DNA of 51,452 nucleotides from Fodinicola feengrottensis (GCF_010993775.1 NZ_WOTO01000068.1:1-51452), one strand, 5' to 3'. Shown: positions 12,402-21,860, numbered from the stretch's first letter. Notes: generated by a model from the letters alone, not told the origin. Numbers and translations are program-made.

Positions 12402-13841
12402 CTAAGCAGCGGTAACGGCGACATCGTCCAAAACAAAAGCGGTCTGCTTGATGCTGCCCTCGGTTCCGGCGAAGCGAAGGGTCACAGTTTGGCCCGCGTA
12501 CGCGGAAACGTCGAAACTGTGTTGCAGGTAGCCGGAATTCGGGTTCACGTTGGTGTAGGTGGCCACTGTGGACAGTACGGCTCCGGAGGTGTTCAGCAGC
12601 TGGACATTCATCGTGTCGTACGCCTTGGTGCCGGTTTCGGCGGTGTCGATGTGGAGCCAGAAGGACAGGGTTGAGGTGCAGTTGGCGGGAAGGGCGACGG
12701 ACTGGGAGAGGGTGTCCGTGTGGGCTGTGCCGAGGCCGTCGAGGCGGGCGTCCCAGGTGCCGGTGTGGGCTGGTTCGGCGGTGCCGTGTTGGGCGATGAC
12801 CCCGCTGCTGGCGGTCCAGGTGGTGTCGCCGGATTCAAAGCCCGGGTTGGCCAGTTTCTGGCCTGGGCTGGTGCAGTCGTTGGTCCCGCCGCCACCGCCG
12901 GTGCTGGCGGCGGCCAGCCAGGCGGTCGCGTTCAGGCCCAGTGCGGCGTTGTCCGCGGTGGGGTCGGTCCAGCCGTTGAAGAGGGTGTTGCCGGACTGGC
13001 CGGTGCCGTCGTCGATGGTGGAGCTGTCACCCCAGATCGCCACTCGGCCGGAGCCGAACGTGCTGGTGACGAAGAACGCGTTGGTGTTTCCCGGGGTGGC
13101 GGTGCTCAGGTAGAGAAGGCCTTTGACGGCTGGATTGTCGGCCGGTTTCAGGGTGAAGGTGGTGCCGTTCGCGATCAGGCTGTGGTGCACCGTCCCGAAG
13201 GATCCGTTGAGGACCGGGTTGGTGGAGTCGCTGATCGCCACCGGGTGGTCGCTGCCGATGTTCTTCAGATCGACCGAGAAACCGAACGGGTCGGTGTTGT
13301 CGACGCCGTTGTTGGTCATCAAATCGTTGATGATGGCCGGCGAGTCCTTGCCGTCGTTGTTGCGGTCGCTGCCGTTGTGGTCGGATACCAGGAAAAGTCC
13401 GCCACCATTCTGGACGAAATGCAGCACCGCGGCCTTTTCCGCCGAGCTGAGCAGGACGTTCGGCTCGGGCAGCACGAACTCGTCGAAATTCGACAGGTCC
13501 AGTGCGTTGCTGGTGTTCCCGTACGTGATGGTGTTGCCAGCCGGCAGGGTTTTGAGGCTGTATTGGCCGGTACGCTGCAGTGCGACACCCCACGCGGAAA
13601 TGGCGCCGGTCCAGTCGGTTTCGGCGACCGGCGCGGCTTTCTGGGCGGTCGGATCCGGTTGGCTGGTGCTGATGATCCAGTCGGCGTTGCCGGCGGTCTC
13701 GGCCTTGGTGTTGTCGAAAAGGATCCGGTGCACGGTGGCGGCCCCGGCTGGTGCGGCGGTTAGCGCGGCACCGACCGAGGAAACCAGCAGTGCGCTGGCG
13801 ACCGTCGCCACGACTCGTACGGGCAGCGGGATACGGGGCAT
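12402..13841 (-). CDS. Secreted protein: amidotransferase-like fold plus C-terminal jelly-roll domain
   Basis: 479 residues. ATG 13841 gives MPRIPLPVRVVATVASALLV, a signal peptide ending near APAGAAT; an upstream in-frame ATG would add unlikely residues. Residues ~35-330 contain ILFDNTKAETAGNADWIIS, NFDEFVLPEPN, a Gly-rich FVQNGGGLFLVSDHNGSDRN and FGSGRVAIWGDSS, resembling class I glutamine-amidotransferase-like domains (ThuA/DUF4350 type). A Gly/Ala linker leads to a ~140-residue beta-sandwich (NPGFESGDTTW ... FVLDDVAVTAA) like MAM or carbohydrate-binding modules. It is probably an extracellular carbohydrate- or polymer-associated protein; the enzymatic activity is unknown. The frame is intact. 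Confidence 0.65.
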   Translation of the reverse strand: MPRIPLPVRVVATVASALLVSSVGAALTAAPAGAATVHRILFDNTKAETAGNADWIISTSQPDPTAQKAAPVAETDWTGAISAWGVALQRTGQYSLKTLPAGNTITYGNTSNALDLSNFDEFVLPEPNVLLSSAEKAAVLHFVQNGGGLFLVSDHNGSDRNNDGKDSPAIINDLMTNNGVDNTDPFGFSVDLKNIGSDHPVAISDSTNPVLNGSFGTVHHSLIANGTTFTLKPADNPAVKGLLYLSTATPGNTNAFFVTSTFGSGRVAIWGDSSTIDDGTGQSGNTLFNGWTDPTADNAALGLNATAWLAAASTGGGGGTNDCTSPGQKLANPGFESGDTTWTASSGVIAQHGTAEPAHTGTWDARLDGLGTAHTDTLSQSVALPANCTSTLSFWLHIDTAETGTKAYDTMNVQLLNTSGAVLSTVATYTNVNPNSGYLQHSFDVSAYAGQTVTLRFAGTEGSIKQTAFVLDDVAVTAA

Positions 13842-13917
13842 GGATGACCCTTCCTGGACCACAGTGGGAATGCTCAAGACTGCCGCGTCGGGTCGACGAC
13901 AAGGTGAACAACTAACG

Positions 13918-13946
13918 ACATTCTGCGCCAGATCGGTGGTTGTCAA
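13918..13946 (-). promoter_or_regulatory. Candidate promoter for the secreted protein
   Basis: On the minus strand TTGACA (13946-13941) is followed after 17 nt by GAATGT (13923-13918), a housekeeping-like -35/-10 pair about 77 nt upstream of the start at 13841. The -10 match is moderate. Confidence 0.4.
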
Positions 13947-14000
13947 CGTTGTTCCAAATAAATACGTGCCGTTGTCGACGAATTCCGCAAAATTTCCGGA

Positions 14001-15169
14001 CTACGTAACCGAAACGTCCGGTTCTGGCCAGCGTGCGACGTTGGCGAACAACACCGCGATCAGGGCGACCGCACCGCCGCAAAGCATCACGATCGAAGGT
14101 GAGGTGGCGTCCACGACTATGCCGCCGAGCAGTGCACCCACTGAAATCGTCGCTTGGAAGGACGACGTGAAAAGTACGGTGGCCACTTCCGGCGCGGCTG
14201 GGGCGGCTCGGGAGAACCAGGCCTGCGAGCAAACTGGTACGGCGCCATACCCCATTCCCCACATGATCAGCAGGCCGAGCGCGCCGGCCGGTGATCCGCC
14301 GAATATCGGCAACAACAGTGTGGCTCCGGCCAGCAGTGCGGCACTTAAAGGAAAAGTCGGCCAACGAGCGGCCAGAAAGGTGCCGACGATGCCGGCGCCG
14401 CCGTACCCCAGCAGGAAGGGGCTGATCAGGCCAGCGTCGAGATGGGTGACCTGGTGGAGGAACGGCGTCACATATGTGTACGTGCCGAAATGCGCGCGAG
14501 AACCAGTAGAAATGTCACGACCAATGCTGGCCGTGCTTTCCTGCTGCGCAACACATTCCACAAGCTGGCAAGGTCCGTCGCGTGGACGGCTGGCAGTGGT
14601 GGCAACAAGATGATCAGTGCCACCACCACACCGACTGTCAGAATTCCCATCACCAGGAAAGCCGCACGCCAGCCGGCCAACTCACCGATCAGGGTGCCGG
14701 CTGGTACGCCCAGGACCGAACCGAGCGGGACAGCGGCGAAAATCACCGCGGTGGCCAAGCCTTTCCGTGCCGGCACGAGCCGGTTCGACAGGCCGGCTCC
14801 GATCGACCAGAAGCCGCCGATGGTGAGGCCCACGAGCGTACGGGCGAGCAGCATCGTCCAGTAGGCAGCTGCCGTAGCCGCGAGAAAATCGGCCACCGCC
14901 AACAGAATCATCAGAACGCACAGCATGACCCGGCGATCGAGCCGGCCGGTGGCGACGGTGACGGCGGGCGCGGCGACGGCGGCGACGATTCCGGGCATCG
15001 TCATGGTCCAGCCCGCCACTCCAGCCGGGATGTGGAAAGCCGATGCGATCGGAGTCAGCAGGCCGATCGGCAGGATTTCGGTGGTGACGATGGAGAATAT
15101 CCCCATCATGACGGAGCTGACGGCCAGCCAGCTGGCTAGTGGGCTGCGAGCTTCTACAGTTGACACCAC
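14001..15169 (-). CDS. MFS transporter, drug:H+ antiporter-1 type (frameshifted)
   Basis: From GTG 15169 (or 15166) the N-terminal six-helix half reads through SVMMGIFSIVTTEILPIGLL, GRLDRRVMLCVLMILL and ARTLVGLTIGGFWSIGAGL, typical of DHA1 exporters. The frame breaks near 14490. The second half resumes as HFGTYTYVTPFLHQVTHLDA and runs through GYGGAGIVGTFLAARW to 14001. Joined length is about 389 residues with roughly 12 hydrophobic segments, as expected. It is divergent from the LLM oxidoreductase, with an 88-bp shared intergenic region. The substrate is unknown, and the break is likely an error. Confidence 0.8.
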
Positions 15170-15257
15170 TTCACTAGAACAGCGAAGGCCGTCTCGATCT
15201 GGCGGAAATGCGACGATGATGTGACGCACTTGTTTGGCCGAATGCCATCCCGTAAGA

Positions 15258-16142
15258 ATGATCTCTGTGACTAAACTTGGTGCGGTCTTTAGGCCGCAGT
15301 TGGCTCCTGAACGGCTGCCGGCGGTGGCGGGTGCGGCGAACGACGCGGGCTTGGCAGAGCTCTGGTTGTGGGAGGACTGTTTTTTTTTCCAGGCCGGCAT
15401 GGCGAGCGCGGCCGCCGCGCTGGCTGGCACCGATCGGTTGCGAGTGGGCGTCGGGGTCCTTCCGGTCCCGATGCGCAATGTGGCGATGACCACGATGGAG
15501 ATCGCCACCCTGGAACGGCTTTTCCCGGGCCGGTTCATTCCTGGAGTGGGTCACGGCAATCAGGAGTGGATGGCGCAGGCCGGGGTGAAGGTGGCATCGC
15601 CGATGACGTTGCTGCGGGAAAATCTCGCGGCGATGCGGGCGTTGTTGCGCGGCGAGCGGGTGACCACCGACGGTCGCTATGTGCAGCTGACCGACGTGGC
15701 GCTGGACTGGCCGCCGGCGTCCGCGCCGCCAGTTTTCGTGGGTGCCACCGGGCCCCGGTCGTTGCGGCTGTCCGGTGAAGCGGCCGATGGAACTGTGCTG
15801 GATGCCAGCAGTCGCCCCGATATTGTCCGCCGGGCCCGCGCGCTGATCGACGAAGGACGCGCCACCGGCGGTCGGGAGGACCGCCACGAACTGACCGTCT
15901 ACCTGCACGCGGCCACCGGGCCGGACGCGTCCGCGCGGATCCAGGCCGAGCTGGCACGCTGGAATGAGCCCCCGGTACCGGAATATCAGGACGGCGTGAG
16001 CGCGAAAACCGTGGCGGCGGCCGTACGAGCGGTGGCCGATGCCGGTGCTGACACGGTGATTCTCCAGCACACCGCCGACGAGCCGGACCCGGAAGGCTTC
16101 GTACGTTTCGTGGCCGAGGAAGTCCGCCCGCTGGTTAGCTGA
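15258..16142 (+). CDS. LLM class F420-type oxidoreductase
   Basis: 294 residues of the bacterial luciferase-like TIM-barrel family. Features include LGAVFRPQLAPERL at the start, ELWLWEDCFFFQ, RLRVGVGVLPVPMRN, TLERLFPGRFIPGVGHG (substrate/cofactor loop) and PPVFVGATGPRSLRL. These fit F420-dependent rather than FMN-dependent members, but the cofactor is an inference. ATG 15258 is chosen; GTG 15267 is an alternative. It is divergent from the MFS exporter and its 3' end overlaps the convergent hypothetical gene by 8 bp. The frame is intact. Confidence 0.85.
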   Translation: MISVTKLGAVFRPQLAPERLPAVAGAANDAGLAELWLWEDCFFFQAGMASAAAALAGTDRLRVGVGVLPVPMRNVAMTTMEIATLERLFPGRFIPGVGHGNQEWMAQAGVKVASPMTLLRENLAAMRALLRGERVTTDGRYVQLTDVALDWPPASAPPVFVGATGPRSLRLSGEAADGTVLDASSRPDIVRRARALIDEGRATGGREDRHELTVYLHAATGPDASARIQAELARWNEPPVPEYQDGVSAKTVAAAVRAVADAGADTVILQHTADEPDPEGFVRFVAEEVRPLVS

Positions 16143-16845
16143 AAACCCAGCGATACCAGGCGTGTACGACATCGGTGCTGGCGAACCACAGTGGATGCTG
16201 GTCGTCCTCTTCCAACCGCGGATCCGGATCCCAGGCGGTGCTGACGCACACCATCAGCCCGCCGCGTTCTTGGACCAGACCAGCGAAAGTGTCGTCGACG
16301 GTCGCGCTCCAGCGCTGTTTTCCGGGGCCTCTCATGATGATCTCGTCCATGAAAGCCTCGCAGGTGAGCGCCGGGTCGGGCTCCAGCCGTTGCTTGTTTT
16401 CGCTGTCCATCCGGCGAAAACCGGCGGTCTCGAAATCGTCGAGGTCGGCGATCCGCCAGCCGCCCTCGCTGCGCCGCAGCCGTACGATCGCATGCCCGGG
16501 ATGGATCAGCACGAAAGGCACGAACCGCTGGCCGGCGCCGTTTTCGTCCAGATACGTGCTGGGCACCAGACGACCCACCGCGGAGCTGGAGAACAGATCG
16601 GTCGGGGCGGCGACCGCGGCCGGATCGGCGCTCACCTGGGCCGGTTGGCAGTCCGCGTGGAACGCGACGGTGACCACCAGGTCGTCCGAAACGCCAACGC
16701 TGGCCGAGAGCGGCCGGCCGTCGAAGGGTTCCTTGCAGCGCGGGCAATAACCGCTGGCGCAGACCCGGTCCCGGACCCGGAGGGTGCCCTCCGCGCCGAG
16801 CAGCTCGGACGCTTCGGCGGGGAAAACCAGGTCGGGCACGGCCAT
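16135..16845 (-). CDS. Hypothetical protein with CxxC-containing N-terminus
   Basis: 236 residues starting MAVPDLVFPAEASELLGAEG. It contains CASGYCPRCKEPFDGRP, with a CxxC pair and later HADC, suggesting a metal site, and no signal or membrane segment. The middle (VPFVLIHPGHAIVRLRR, WRIADLDDFETAGFRRM) and end (ENGGLMVCVS-like, HAWYRWVFS) are not recognised. The frame is intact. ATG 16845 is preferred because upstream codons are unlike coding sequence. The 3' end overlaps the LLM gene on the other strand. Confidence 0.7.
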   Translation of the reverse strand: MAVPDLVFPAEASELLGAEGTLRVRDRVCASGYCPRCKEPFDGRPLSASVGVSDDLVVTVAFHADCQPAQVSADPAAVAAPTDLFSSSAVGRLVPSTYLDENGAGQRFVPFVLIHPGHAIVRLRRSEGGWRIADLDDFETAGFRRMDSENKQRLEPDPALTCEAFMDEIIMRGPGKQRWSATVDDTFAGLVQERGGLMVCVSTAWDPDPRLEEDDQHPLWFASTDVVHAWYRWVFS

Positions 16846-16981
16846 GGCGTCACCGTACTGGCCGCTGGCCGGTGATTCGCGGCTCACATCATCGGTACGT
16901 TCTGCGCATTTCCCGCTGACCGGCCGCCAGGCCCACACGGTACGGTCGAAGCACAACGGAAATCGACGGGCTGGAGCGGCA

Positions 16982-17688
16982 GTGGGGGATCAGGACGACG
17001 CCAAGCGGGCGGCCGGGGAGCGGGCCATCGCCGAATACCTCGCCGACGGCCTGCGGGTGGGGCTCGGGTCCGGCACCACGTCCCACTGGTTCGTACGATC
17101 GCTGGCCCAGCCGGTGCGGGACGGCCTCGACATCGTCGGGGTGGTGACCTCAACGTCCACTTTGGACGTGGCGACCGAGGTCGGCGTACGGGTGGCGGAT
17201 CTCAACGAGGTGCCCGAACTCGACATCACCATTGATGGCGCCGACGAGATCGACCCGAGCGGAAACATGATCAAGGGGGCGGCGGCGCGGCCCTGCTGTG
17301 GGAGAAAATCGTCGCCACCGCGTCAAAGAAGATGATCGCGGTGGTGGACGACAGCAAGGTGGTGGAAAAACTGGGGAAGTTCCCGCTGCCGATCGAGGTG
17401 GTGCCGTTTGGCTGGCGAAGCACCGAACGGCACCTGCGGGCCGTTTTCGCCGAATTCGGCTATTCGGACGTACGACTGGAGATTCGCTTGAAAGACGGTG
17501 AATATCTGCGTACCGACAGCGGGCACTACATCCTTGACGCGTATTTGGAGGAAATTGCCGACCCGCCGGCGCTGGCGGCCAGGTTGAACCCGATCCCGGG
17601 GGTCGTCGAACACGGTCTTTTCATCGGCATCGCCGCCGCCACCGTGATCGGCCACCCGGACGGAACCAGCGAAATCCGGGAATTCTAA
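16982..17688 (+). CDS. rpiA: Ribose-5-phosphate isomerase A (frameshifted)
   Basis: Interconverts ribose-5-phosphate and ribulose-5-phosphate in the pentose phosphate pathway. From GTG 16982: the phosphate loop GLGSGTTSHWFVR, the hallmark DGADEIDPSGNMIKG, then a break at the G run near 17276-17283. One missing base there restores KGGGGALLWEKIVA. The second frame continues KKMIAVVDDSKVVEKLGKFP, LPIEVVPFGW and NPIPGVVEHGLF to the TAA at 17688. Corrected length is about 235 residues, normal for RpiA. Because this is a core enzyme, the break is almost surely an error. Confidence 0.92.
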
Positions 17689-17702
17689 GGGAAAACCGGC
17701 AA

Positions 17703-17718
17703 GCGTCATGCATGACGC
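17703..17718. repeat. 16-bp perfect palindrome between convergent genes
   Basis: GCGTCATGCATGACGC is fully self-complementary and sits 14 nt after the rpiA stop, before the convergent MerR gene end at 17784. It could be a weak terminator hairpin or a protein-binding site. Confidence 0.5.
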
Positions 17719-17783
17719 ATGCCTCGAAGGCGCCGCTGAGCACGTTAAGTCTCCTGTTCGTGTGGTTCAGGGCAGTGGCGCGG

Positions 17784-18689
17784 TCAGCTGACCGAGCCGT
17801 CCAGGGCGTCGAGCAGCCAGGTGTGGGTGACACCGACCGGCGCAGGTTCGCCGGTGATCTCGCCGGCGAGATGCCAGTAGCGGCGCAACCGCGGGTGCCG
17901 GTCGGCGGCGGTGCGCCGGTTCAACACGCGCCGGAACTCCGGGGTGTCGCCGGTGCCGAGCGCGGCGGCGTGGGCCGCGACAAACAGGTCGAGTGCGGGC
18001 CCCGGTTCCGGTCGAGCTCCGGCCGCCACCTGCCCGAACGCCAGCTCGCAGGCGGCGCCGACGGCGGCGTGGAGAGCGCCGAGGTCGGCGATGCGGTCGT
18101 GGTTGACGAGCGTGCTGGCCCGCAGTTGGGTCGCGAGCGTGCGGTCGGTGGCGAGCAGAACTAGCTCGGCGTACGCGACCACCTGCGCTGGGGTCGGCAG
18201 CTCTGGCGGCCGCGGCGCGCTGATGTCGAGGAACATGCGGGCCGTGTCCGGTGGGATCGGTCCGGTGGTCATCGGGTGCCAGAGGCGGACGAGGGCGTCG
18301 TGCGCGGCGAACCCGTCCGCCACCGCCGACAGCAGTTCCAGCCGGGCGGCGCGGTCAGTGGGCGGGGCCTGCTCGACCGCGCGGAGCATCGAGCGTCGCC
18401 AGCCCAGCGTCGCCACCTCGCGGTCGAGCGCGGCGCGCTCGGCGGCCACGGCGTCGTCGAGGGACCGCTGTCCGGCCAGGACTTCCATGATCGACTGCAG
18501 GCTCAGTCCGAGCCCGCGCAGCCGCCGGACCAGGTTCAGGCGGCTGACTGCGGCCGGGTCGAATCGGCGGTGTCCACCGACGCTACGCGCGGGCGACAGC
18601 AGCCCCTCGTCGCTGTAGAAGCGGATCGTACGGACCGGCACGCCGGTCCGCCGCGCCAGGTCGCCGATCCCGAGTGTGTCGTCGGTCAC
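17784..18689 (-). CDS. MerR family transcriptional regulator
   Basis: 301 residues from GTG 18689. The winged HTH reads IGDLARRTGVPVRTIRFYSD, then EGLLSPARSVGGHRRFD, followed by the dimerisation helix. The ~200-residue C-terminal effector domain (LLSAVADGFAAHDALVRLWH ...) is larger than in metal-sensing MerR proteins and lacks obvious Cys ligands. This suggests a small-molecule sensor. It is divergent from the maleylpyruvate isomerase-like gene, with a MerR-type promoter between. The frame is intact. Confidence 0.88.
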   Translation of the reverse strand: MTDDTLGIGDLARRTGVPVRTIRFYSDEGLLSPARSVGGHRRFDPAAVSRLNLVRRLRGLGLSLQSIMEVLAGQRSLDDAVAAERAALDREVATLGWRRSMLRAVEQAPPTDRAARLELLSAVADGFAAHDALVRLWHPMTTGPIPPDTARMFLDISAPRPPELPTPAQVVAYAELVLLATDRTLATQLRASTLVNHDRIADLGALHAAVGAACELAFGQVAAGARPEPGPALDLFVAAHAAALGTGDTPEFRRVLNRRTAADRHPRLRRYWHLAGEITGEPAPVGVTHTWLLDALDGSVS

Positions 18690-18695
18690 TGTCGG

Positions 18696-18726
18696 TTGAA
18701 TCTCCAGTCGAGTGGAGTGTTTACGG
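18696..18726 (+). promoter_or_regulatory. MerR-type promoter with 19-bp spacer and operator
   Basis: TTGAAT (18696-18701) and TTACGG (18721-18726) are separated by 19 bp, the over-long spacer typical of MerR-controlled promoters. The spacer holds the inverted repeat CTCCA-6-TGGAG (18702-18706 and 18713-18717). The start codon of the downstream gene is at 18734, so the transcript would be leaderless or nearly so. Confidence 0.65.
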
Positions 18727-18733
18727 TACGGCC

Positions 18734-19474
18734 ATGGATACCGCACGACTTGTCGAGGGACTGCACGAGCACACCGCCGGGTTCGCAAAGGCGGTGGCCG
18801 GCGTCGACCCGGAGGCCCGGGTGCCCACCTGTCCGGAGTGGCCGCTGCGGGTGCTGGTCGGACACATTGGCCAGGCACACCGCTGGGCGGCGGACATCGT
18901 CCAGGCCGGGCCGACCCCGGTTCCGGAACCGTTCGACGCGGACCCCGGCTCGCCCGGCGAGTGGTCCAACTGGCTGCATGAGGGCGCCGCGGACCTCACC
19001 GACGCGGTGCTGACTGCCGCCGAAGATCCGGTGTGGACGTTCTTCGGCCCGCGACCGGCGACGTTCTGGCTGCGCCGGATGCTCCACGACACGACCGTGC
19101 ACCACGCGGACGCGGCGTTCGCCACCGGCACCGCATTCGAGGTGGCGCCGGACCTCGCGGCCGACGCGATCAGCGAGTGGCTGGAGCTGCTGTCCGATCC
19201 GGTCACGCCGACGCTGAAACCGGCCTTCTCAGCACTGCGCGGCACCGGCCAGACCCTCCAGCTCCGCCCCGACACGGGATTGGGCTGGCTGATCACCCGC
19301 ACTCCCGACGACGGCGTGCGGTGGGTGCGCGCCACGGACACCGCAGACGCGACACTGGCCGGTCCCATCGGGCAGCTGTTGTTGGTACTCACCCGACGGC
19401 TGCCGGCCGGCCAGGTCACGATCACCGGCGACCGCGACCTGGCCGACCACTGGCTGGAGCACACGGCGGCGTAA
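18734..19474 (+). CDS. Maleylpyruvate isomerase family mycothiol-dependent protein
   Basis: 246 residues. The N-terminal DinB/MDMPI four-helix domain starts MDTARLVEGLHEHTAGFAKA and contains CPEWPLRVLVGHIGQAHRW (first metal His) and RRMLHDTTVHHADAA, which provides the remaining metal His ligands. The usual Glu of HExxxH is Asp here. The C-terminal domain ends QVTITGDRDLADHWLEHTAA. The family uses mycothiol, the actinobacterial thiol, but the substrate here is unknown. It is divergent from and probably activated by the adjacent MerR regulator. The frame is intact. Confidence 0.82.
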   Translation: MDTARLVEGLHEHTAGFAKAVAGVDPEARVPTCPEWPLRVLVGHIGQAHRWAADIVQAGPTPVPEPFDADPGSPGEWSNWLHEGAADLTDAVLTAAEDPVWTFFGPRPATFWLRRMLHDTTVHHADAAFATGTAFEVAPDLAADAISEWLELLSDPVTPTLKPAFSALRGTGQTLQLRPDTGLGWLITRTPDDGVRWVRATDTADATLAGPIGQLLLVLTRRLPAGQVTITGDRDLADHWLEHTAA

Positions 19475-19573
19475 GAAATCCCCCTGCGAGCTCTTGGTGA
19501 AGCTTTCACAGGGCTGACCCTGCGGCCGCCGAGAACGGTTGCATCCCGCCGACGGTAACGAACCAGCGCGGTT

Positions 19574-20393
19574 TCAGCTGAAGTCGGTGCCGGAGCCGAC
19601 GTGTCGCCAGGCGTCGAGTTCGGTGCGTACGTACGTGAGCTTGGTCTCCACCCGGGCGATGCTGTCCGGGCCGAGCTGCAGCCGCAGTGGCGGGTTGTTG
19701 GCGTGCGCGAGCTCGACAATGGCCTCGGCGGCCTTGCCCGGGTCGCCGGCCTGCCGGCCATCTGCCGCGATCAGCGTTCGCCGGGCGACACCCGCGGTCC
19801 CGTCGTAGTCGGGCAGCGTCACGGCCGCCGGACGGATGCTTTCCGGGGTGAGGAAGTCGGTACGGAACGCGCCTGGTTCCACCACGGTGACCCGGATCCC
19901 GAGCGGCCCGACCTCGCCGGCCAGCGATTCGGTGATCGCCTCGACGGCGAACTTGGTGGCCGCGTACAAGCCGGACCCCACGCCGGCGGCGAACCCGCCG
20001 ATGGAGCCGATGTTGATGATGTGCCCGGACCGCTGTTCGCGCAGGACAGGCAGCACGGCTTTGGTCACCGTGACCAGCCCGAAGACGTTGACGTCGAACA
20101 TGTCCCGCGCCTCGGCGTCCGAGGTCTCCTCGACCGCGCCGAGCACGCCGTAGCCGGCGTTGTTGACGAGCACGTCGATACGCCCGAATCTTGCGACAGC
20201 GGCCTCCACGGCCGTTTGCGCTTGCGTTGGATCGGTCACATCCAGCTCGACGACTTCCAGGTTTTCGTTGCTGGGTCCGTCAAAAACGGCCTTACGGGCG
20301 GTCGCGACCACCTGGTCGCCGCGGTGCAACGCGGCGAGCGCGAGGTCCCGGGCCGAGTCCGCGGGAGGTGCCGGTGATGAACCAGACTGACAT
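19574..20393 (-). CDS. Short-chain dehydrogenase/reductase (frameshifted)
   Basis: Starts at ATG 20393 with MSVWFITGTSRGLG, the Rossmann TGxxxGxG motif. The frame then breaks near 20355 and continues RDLALAALHRGDQVVATARK, VLVNNAGYGVLG (NNAG), IINIGSIGGFAAG (catalytic Ser region) and YAATKFAVEAITESLAGEVG (YxxxK) to 19574. Joined length is about 273 residues, within the classical SDR range. It is an NAD(P)-dependent oxidoreductase of unknown substrate. It is divergent from an XRE regulator across a 129-bp region that holds an inverted repeat. The break is likely an error. Confidence 0.85.
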
Positions 20394-20468
20394 GGGGTGT
20401 CCCTTTCGATGATTGCTCGCAGGTCCGACCGTACGAGCCGAAACGGGCTCCGGCCTGGGCACGTTGTT

Positions 20469-20489
20469 CCTGGGTGCGGCACACCCAGG
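20469..20489. promoter_or_regulatory. Inverted repeat between SDR and XRE regulator
   Basis: CCTGGGTG (20469-20476) and CACCCAGG (20482-20489) are perfect 8-bp inverted arms around 5 bp. They lie between the divergent starts at 20393 and 20523, a plausible operator for the regulator. Confidence 0.5.
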
Positions 20490-20522
20490 CAGGGACCGGC
20501 ACGCGGACGTACGCTCAGGTGC

Positions 20523-21356
20523 GTGACGACCAGCAACCACCTTGGGGAGTTCCTGCGGGCCCGCCGGGCCCAGGTCTCGCCGGCGGCGGCCGGCCTGCCA
20601 GTGACCGGGCGGCGCCGGGTCGCGGGCCTGCGCCGGGAAGAGGTCGCGATGTTGGCCGGCATGAGCGCCGACTACTACACACGGCTGGAGCAGGGCCGCG
20701 AGCAGCATCCGTCCGAGGCCGTCCTGGACGCGTTGGCCAAGGCGCTGGAGCTGGAGTCGGAGGCCCGGAGTTACCTGCATTCGGTGGCTGCCGCGGGCGT
20801 ACGGCTGCACCCGAAGCGGCCCGACCGGGAGCCGGTCAGCCCGATGCTGCTGAGCCTGATCGACCAGTGGCGCGACACCCCGGCCCTCATTGTCGACCGG
20901 TTGCTGAATGTGGTCGCCGGCAACCAACTCGGCCAGGCGTTGCATGCCGGCTATCGGTACAGCGACAGCCTCACCAGGTTCGTTTTCCTGGAAGAGGCGG
21001 CAAAAGCGTATTACGACGACTGGGAATACACCGCGCGCCGGACGGTGGCCGCACTGCGCAGTGCCGCCGGAGCGGATCCGGACGACCCCGAGCTGGTCGC
21101 GCTGGTCGGCGAGCTTTCGTTGGGAAGCAACGAGTTCCGCCAGCTCTGGGCGGGCGCCGAGGTGCGCCGCAAGACCCGCGCGCGGGTCACGCTGCACCAC
21201 CGTGAGGTTGGCACTGTGCATCTGCTCTACGAATCGCTGACCATCAACGCCTCGCCCGACTACGAGCTGAAGATCTACCAAGCGGTGCCGGACACCGGTA
21301 CGGCCGATGCGCTGGCGCTGCTCGGAAGCCTCGCGGCCGCGTCCGTCGCGGACTGA
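20523..21356 (+). CDS. XRE family regulator, MmyB-like
   Basis: 277 residues from GTG 20523. The N-terminal HTH has LGEFLRARRAQVSPAAAGLP, then RRVAGLRREEVAMLAGMSAD and YYTRLEQGREQHPS, the diagnostic signature of this actinobacterial group. The C-terminal ~190 residues form the MmyB-like ligand-binding domain (PMLLSLIDQWRDTPALIVDR ... RARVTLHHREVGTVHLLYES). Such regulators commonly repress a neighbouring divergent SDR gene, as arranged here. The frame is intact. Confidence 0.88.
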   Translation: MTTSNHLGEFLRARRAQVSPAAAGLPVTGRRRVAGLRREEVAMLAGMSADYYTRLEQGREQHPSEAVLDALAKALELESEARSYLHSVAAAGVRLHPKRPDREPVSPMLLSLIDQWRDTPALIVDRLLNVVAGNQLGQALHAGYRYSDSLTRFVFLEEAAKAYYDDWEYTARRTVAALRSAAGADPDDPELVALVGELSLGSNEFRQLWAGAEVRRKTRARVTLHHREVGTVHLLYESLTINASPDYELKIYQAVPDTGTADALALLGSLAAASVAD

Positions 21357-21440
21357 GTCGTACGCCACGGCACAAGATGCGACTCGCCCTTGTTCCCATA
21401 GTGTGAGCAGGTCAGCCCTGCCGGAACGAAAGGGTGCGTC

Positions 21441-21860
21441 ATGCCGGAAAAGATTCTCTACACAGCAGAGTCGTTGTCGACTGGAGACGGCCGCAACGGT
21501 CATGTCACGTCGTCTGACAAGCAGCTTGACCTCGACCTGGCGATGCCGCCAGCGATGGGTGGTACGGGTGAAGGCACCAACCCGGAGCAGTTGTTCGCGG
21601 CCGGTTACGCGGCCTGTTTCCACAGCGCGCTGCGGGTCGTCGCGCGCCGGGCCAGGGCCAATGTGGACGGTTCCGAGGTGACCGCCCAGGTCGGCATCGG
21701 TCCGGAGGGCCAAGCTTTCGGGCTGGCCGTGACGTTGATCGTGAAACTTCCGGGTGTGGAAGCCGAGAAAGCGCAGGAACTGACCGCGGCCGCGCACGAG
21801 GTCTGCCCGTATTCGCGTGCCACCAAGGGAAACATCACCGTCGACCTGAAGATCGCCTGA
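21441..21860 (+). CDS. ohr: Organic hydroperoxide resistance protein
   Basis: 139 residues of the Ohr/OsmC peroxidase family, which reduces organic hydroperoxides with a reactive Cys pair. The peroxidatic Cys59 is in AGYAACFHSAL and the resolving Cys122 in HEVCPYSRATKGN, spacing typical of Ohr. NPEQLFAAGYAACF is the family hallmark. A GAACGAAAGGGTGCGTC leader precedes ATG 21441. No OhrR-type regulator is adjacent. It is followed after 11 nt by a small monooxygenase-like gene, likely in one transcript. Confidence 0.92.
   Translation: MPEKILYTAESLSTGDGRNGHVTSSDKQLDLDLAMPPAMGGTGEGTNPEQLFAAGYAACFHSALRVVARRARANVDGSEVTAQVGIGPEGQAFGLAVTLIVKLPGVEAEKAQELTAAAHEVCPYSRATKGNITVDLKIA

Noticed and set aside
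16982..17688. Programmed ribosomal frameshift in rpiA at the G run
   Set aside because: rpiA is not known to use one, and dozens of similar breaks occur in unrelated genes of this window; sequence error is simpler.
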